A DNA stretch of 64,000 bases from Anaeroglomus sp964630775 (lineage in GTDB: Bacteria > Planctomycetota > Phycisphaerae > Sedimentisphaerales > Anaerohalosphaeraceae): assembly GCA_964630775.1 (NCBI GenBank), contig CAZVYY010000001.1, positions 164,086-228,085 on the forward strand. Reading direction: 5' to 3'. Shown here one piece after another: positions 60,922-64,000 of this stretch (position 1 is the first letter of the stretch; the number at the start of each line of letters is the position of its first letter). The position numbers were made by a program, and so were the translations under genes. Under the pieces are notes generated by a model. The model ran no database searches. It saw only the letters and a list, made by a program, of their open reading frames with translations, and was not told where the DNA came from.

Positions 60922-61974
60922 ATGGAACATGGAAAAATCAAAGTTGCCGCAATGGGTTTAACCGAACCCATTCAGCAAATGCTGGAACTGGCTTTGGCGC
61001 TGGAGGACTACCAGATTGTTGCCGTCGCCGACCAGGATGTCCAGCTTGGCCAGTCCTTTTCCCGCCGGTATGAATGCCCGGCCTATGTGGATTTCCGGCG
61101 GATGATTATGCAGAATCCCGCCGATGTGCTGTTTGTGGGATCGCCGCTGCATCTGTGTGCCGACCATATCCGTCAGGCGATTCAGAATAAATGCCATGTC
61201 ATCAAAACCCCCCCGGCCGGACTGACCTTTGAGCAATGTGCGTCCTTTATCCAACTGGCCCGCAAGGAAAACGTGCATTTCGTGGTGGCTTTGCCGGGAC
61301 GGTTTGAGCCGGCGGTTTTACGGCTGCGCGAAGAATTATCGCATTCAGAACCGGATTACTGGCACCTGATCACCGCGATTTGCCATGTGCCGCAGGGCGA
61401 AATCCCCCCGCATAAACGCTGGCTGCTGGATCCGCAGATGGCCGGCGGCGGGGTGCTGATGCAGAACAGCTATGATTTGCTGGATGAAATCGTGTTGTGT
61501 TTCGGCCTGCCGCAGCAGGTCTATGCCCAGCTTATCAGCCAGGCCCCTGACCGACAGCAGCGGCTCAGCATTACCGAAGACAATGCCATGGCGATTATGC
61601 GATTTACCGACACGCTGGTTGCCCAGATTGTCGCCAGCCGAACACTGGGGCCGGCCCGGCGCCACCTTCGGATACACGGCAAAGATAAATTTATCACGCT
61701 GACCCGCGACGAATTTTCCATTACCGACAATGAAGGCAATCTGATTGATAACGTTCAGTTCTCGCAGGAACAATTTCACGGGATGCAGGACTTGCTGACC
61801 AATTTTGCCAGGGCGATCCTGTCACCCCAGCAGCATCCGCTCTATCCCCCGCCGGGAACGGATCTTTATACGATGGCGGTCATCGAGTCGTTGTACCTGT
61901 CCGCACGGACGGCGATGCCGGAAGCCCCCTCCCGGCTGTTGGACCTGGCCAAGGCCGGCGCGGCGGTGTGGTAG
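60922..61974 (+). CDS. Gfo/Idh/MocA-family oxidoreductase-like protein
   Basis: This 350-residue protein has the two-domain Gfo/Idh/MocA layout: Rossmann-like N-terminus (IKVAAMGLTEPIQQMLELALALEDYQIVAVADQD) and C-terminal substrate domain (GGGVLMQNSYDLLDEIVLCFG). Two hallmarks are altered: the GxGxxG loop reads GLTEPI, and the usual EKP motif reads KTPP. It may not bind NAD(P) in the normal way or may be a non-enzymatic relative. The stop is followed by the lepA promoter region. Confidence 0.8.
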   Translation: MEHGKIKVAAMGLTEPIQQMLELALALEDYQIVAVADQDVQLGQSFSRRYECPAYVDFRRMIMQNPADVLFVGSPLHLCADHIRQAIQNKCHVIKTPPAGLTFEQCASFIQLARKENVHFVVALPGRFEPAVLRLREELSHSEPDYWHLITAICHVPQGEIPPHKRWLLDPQMAGGGVLMQNSYDLLDEIVLCFGLPQQVYAQLISQAPDRQQRLSITEDNAMAIMRFTDTLVAQIVASRTLGPARRHLRIHGKDKFITLTRDEFSITDNEGNLIDNVQFSQEQFHGMQDLLTNFARAILSPQQHPLYPPPGTDLYTMAVIESLYLSARTAMPEAPSRLLDLAKAGAAVW

Positions 61975-62014
61975 CATAAAAACGGACCGTCATTTCAGAT
62001 ATTTTTCACCCCCG

Positions 62015-62043
62015 TTGCATATTTCCGCATTTTGAGGTATAAT
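62015..62043 (+). promoter_or_regulatory. lepA promoter
   Basis: TTGCAT (62015-62020) and TATAAT (62038-62043) are exactly 17 bases apart, 40 bases before the lepA start. Confidence 0.75.
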
Positions 62044-62083
62044 CACCCTTTCTATTGATCATTAAGAAAGCAGATAAGCCTTT

Positions 62084-63883
62084 ATGAGTACAGAACATAT
62101 ACGTAATTTTTCGATTGTGGCCCATATTGACCACGGCAAAAGCACGCTGGCCGACCGGTTATTGGAAAAGACCGGGGCGATTGACCCTCGCAACCGCAAA
62201 GAGCAGATGCTGGATGATATGGACCTCGAGCGGGAACGCGGCATTACCATCAAAGCCTCGGCGGTAACGATGAATTACACCCACAAGGGCAAGACGTATA
62301 TGTTCAATCTCATCGATACGCCCGGCCATGTGGACTTCCATTATGAAGTTTCGCGTGCCCTGACGGCCTGTGAAGGGGCGCTGCTGGTGGTGGATGCAAG
62401 CCAGGGCGTTGAGGCGCAAACCGTTGCCAATGCTTATCTTGCAGTTGAAAGCGGCTGCGAAATTCTGGGTGTGATTAATAAAATCGACCTGCCTGCAGCT
62501 CAGCCGGAAGTGGCGGCTGAGGAAATGGAGCATATTCTGGGTCTGGATGGTTCGGAATGTATCCCGATCAGTGCCAAGACCGGGCAGAATGTCGAAGCCC
62601 TGCTGGAAGCGATAGTGACCAAGCTGCCGCCGCCGCCGGATAAAACGGATGAGCCGACCGCCGCTTTGATTTTCGACAGCCATGCCGACGATTACCGGGG
62701 GGTGATTTGCTATGTCCGGGTCGTGGCGGGGGTTCTGAGCCTCAAGCAGAAGATCAAGTTTATGGGCAGCGGACGTGCTTATACAATCACAGAATTGGGT
62801 AAATTTTGTCCACAAATGACGCCGGTTTCCCAGCTTGCCAGCGGCGAAGTGGGGTATGTGATAGCCAATATTCGGGAGCTATCGGATGTGCGGGTGGGCG
62901 ATACCATTACCGATTTCAACAATCCCGCCGAAAAGCCGCTGCCCGGCTATGAACCGCCAATGCAAATGGTGTTTTCCGATTTTTATCCCGGCGCGATGAC
63001 CGATTATCCCAAACTCCGCACGGCGTTTGAGAAATTAGCCATCAATGATGCCAGCTTCACCTTTGCCCCGCAGAATTCCCAGGCGCTGGGTTTTGGCTTC
63101 CGCTGCGGATTCCTGGGTCTGCTGCACATGGAAATCGTGCAGGAGCGGCTTGAGCGCGAGAATGATATCGACGTCGTGCAGACAGCGCCAACGGTCAGTT
63201 ATGAAATCCTGATGTCCGACGGGACGATTAAGCGTATCGATTCGCCCAGCGAACTGCCCGACCGGTCTGTGATTGCCGAAATCCGCGAGCCGTTTGTGAA
63301 GCTGGAGATTATCACCTCCAGCGATTCGCTCGGCGGTCTTATGAAACTGGCCGATGAACGCCGCTGCAAGCTGATCAAGACCGAATACCTCGGTCCGACC
63401 CGTGTGATGCTGGAATACAAAGCCCCGCTGGCCGAGATTGTGTATGACTTCTATGACCTGCTCAAGGGCATCAGTCATGGTTACGCAACGATGGATTATG
63501 AATTTATTGGATTTGAGGCCGGGGAACTGGTCAAGATTGATATTCTGGTCAACAAAGTCGCTGTTGAAGCGCTGAGCCTGATTGTTCACCGCAGCAATGC
63601 CGAATATCGCGGCCGCAAGATGATTGTCAAGCTGCGAAAGGCCATTCCCAAGCACCAGTTCGAAATTCCGCTGCAGGTGGCCATCGGCGGCAAGATTATC
63701 GCTCGCGAAACGATTAAATCATACCGCAAAGACGTGCTGGCCAAACTGTACGGCGGTGATGTGACCCGCAAGATGAAGCTGCTCAAGAAGCAGAAAGAAG
63801 GCAAGAAGCGGATGAAATCCATCGGGCAGGTCAATATCCCGCAGGAGGCCTTCATGTCGATTCTGGATACCAGCGAAGATTAA
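62084..63883 (+). CDS. lepA: Elongation factor 4
   Basis: This ribosome-associated GTPase acts on stalled or mistranslocated ribosomes. G motifs are AHIDHGKST (residues 13-21), DTPGHVDF and NKIDLP; the switch I region RGITIKASAVTMNY is typical. The C-terminal LepA-specific domain ends with YGGDVTRKMKLLKKQKEGKKRMK. The length of 599 residues is exact for the family. Confidence 0.97.
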   Translation: MSTEHIRNFSIVAHIDHGKSTLADRLLEKTGAIDPRNRKEQMLDDMDLERERGITIKASAVTMNYTHKGKTYMFNLIDTPGHVDFHYEVSRALTACEGALLVVDASQGVEAQTVANAYLAVESGCEILGVINKIDLPAAQPEVAAEEMEHILGLDGSECIPISAKTGQNVEALLEAIVTKLPPPPDKTDEPTAALIFDSHADDYRGVICYVRVVAGVLSLKQKIKFMGSGRAYTITELGKFCPQMTPVSQLASGEVGYVIANIRELSDVRVGDTITDFNNPAEKPLPGYEPPMQMVFSDFYPGAMTDYPKLRTAFEKLAINDASFTFAPQNSQALGFGFRCGFLGLLHMEIVQERLERENDIDVVQTAPTVSYEILMSDGTIKRIDSPSELPDRSVIAEIREPFVKLEIITSSDSLGGLMKLADERRCKLIKTEYLGPTRVMLEYKAPLAEIVYDFYDLLKGISHGYATMDYEFIGFEAGELVKIDILVNKVAVEALSLIVHRSNAEYRGRKMIVKLRKAIPKHQFEIPLQVAIGGKIIARETIKSYRKDVLAKLYGGDVTRKMKLLKKQKEGKKRMKSIGQVNIPQEAFMSILDTSED

Positions 63884-63895
63884 TATCCCTGTGGA

Positions 63896-64000
63896 TCAAT
63901 CGTAATCCGTCGGCAGGTCGGGGTTGCGGAGATGCTCGAAGAAGCGTTTGATCTGATGCGTCATTTTCCGCGACTGCGACATGGTTGTAATGTCATCTTC
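63896..64000 (-). CDS. C-terminal tail of an unknown protein
   Basis: On the minus strand the frame runs from the window edge to a TGA at 63898-63896. The last residues are MTHQIKRFFEHLRNPDLP then TDYD. Only about 34 residues are seen. The gene is convergent to lepA, with 12 bases between. The family cannot be named. Confidence 0.5.
   Translation of the reverse strand, partial: EDDITTMSQSRKMTHQIKRFFEHLRNPDLPTDYD

Overview
The window looks like chromosomal DNA of a Planctomycetota bacterium, most likely of the class Phycisphaerae (Sedimentisphaerales-like). That placement is an inference. It rests on a PEP-CTERM protein, a Tat-exported sulfatase, several secreted plant-polysaccharide hydrolases, many small lipoproteins, frequent TTG/GTG starts, mixed use of Shine-Dalgarno sequences, and moderate GC with AT-rich intergenic promoters. 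I saw no rRNA, tRNA, CRISPR array, complete insertion sequence or prophage.

Layout. 1-2207: tail of a membrane protein, a secreted alpha/beta hydrolase and a small membrane protein. 2208-2667: non-coding stretch with a good promoter. 2668-7350: housekeeping run ffh, unknown, rpsP, trmD, rplS, yraN, tatD, with no rimM between rpsP and trmD. 7475-8117: intact MntA/HepT toxin-antitoxin pair. 8235-19129: minus-strand arabinan/rhamnose-glycan locus (two GH51 arabinofuranosidases, a GH127 enzyme, an MFS transporter, a PHP hydrolase, shikimate kinase, a GH78-like rhamnosidase). 19334-21815: ABC ATPase, purC, SYLF lipoprotein. 21958-24665: lipoprotein-bioA-bioD. 24630-28692: ECF sigma/anti-sigma pair and a GntR-controlled ABC exporter. 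28905-30521: nadB.

30776-34741 is the most unusual part. A secreted TPR protein ends in a C39-peptidase-like domain and a very cysteine-rich tail. Its reading frame is broken once, and an exported LolA-like protein follows it. 34820-39926 holds a lipoprotein, bacterioferritin and a PerR-type Fur regulator that share a candidate operator, two small unknown proteins, tyrS and a TetR regulator. 40048-44266 has a sulfatase, a small lipoprotein, a decayed region (nested hairpins, a 5'-truncated gene and a minus-strand gene tail), and a MarR-cupin pair with two near-identical palindromic operators placed on its promoters. 44394-50943 has a DsbD-like reductase, a DUF4174 protein, a PEP-CTERM protein, a small lipoprotein, the c-di-AMP module cdaA-ybbR, and an S24-type repressor with a long inverted repeat at its own promoter. 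51114-64000 has a hybrid histidine kinase, rnr, rpsT, a TPR protein, glyA, sdaA, a Gfo/Idh-like protein, lepA and the tail of an unknown gene.

Working together: the glycan enzymes, sulfatase and PEP-CTERM protein fit a heterotroph that degrades sulfated or pectic polysaccharides. PerR and bacterioferritin form a small oxidative-stress/iron unit. The MarR-cupin, GntR-ABC and S24-repressor units each show an autoregulatory operator that can be read from the sequence.
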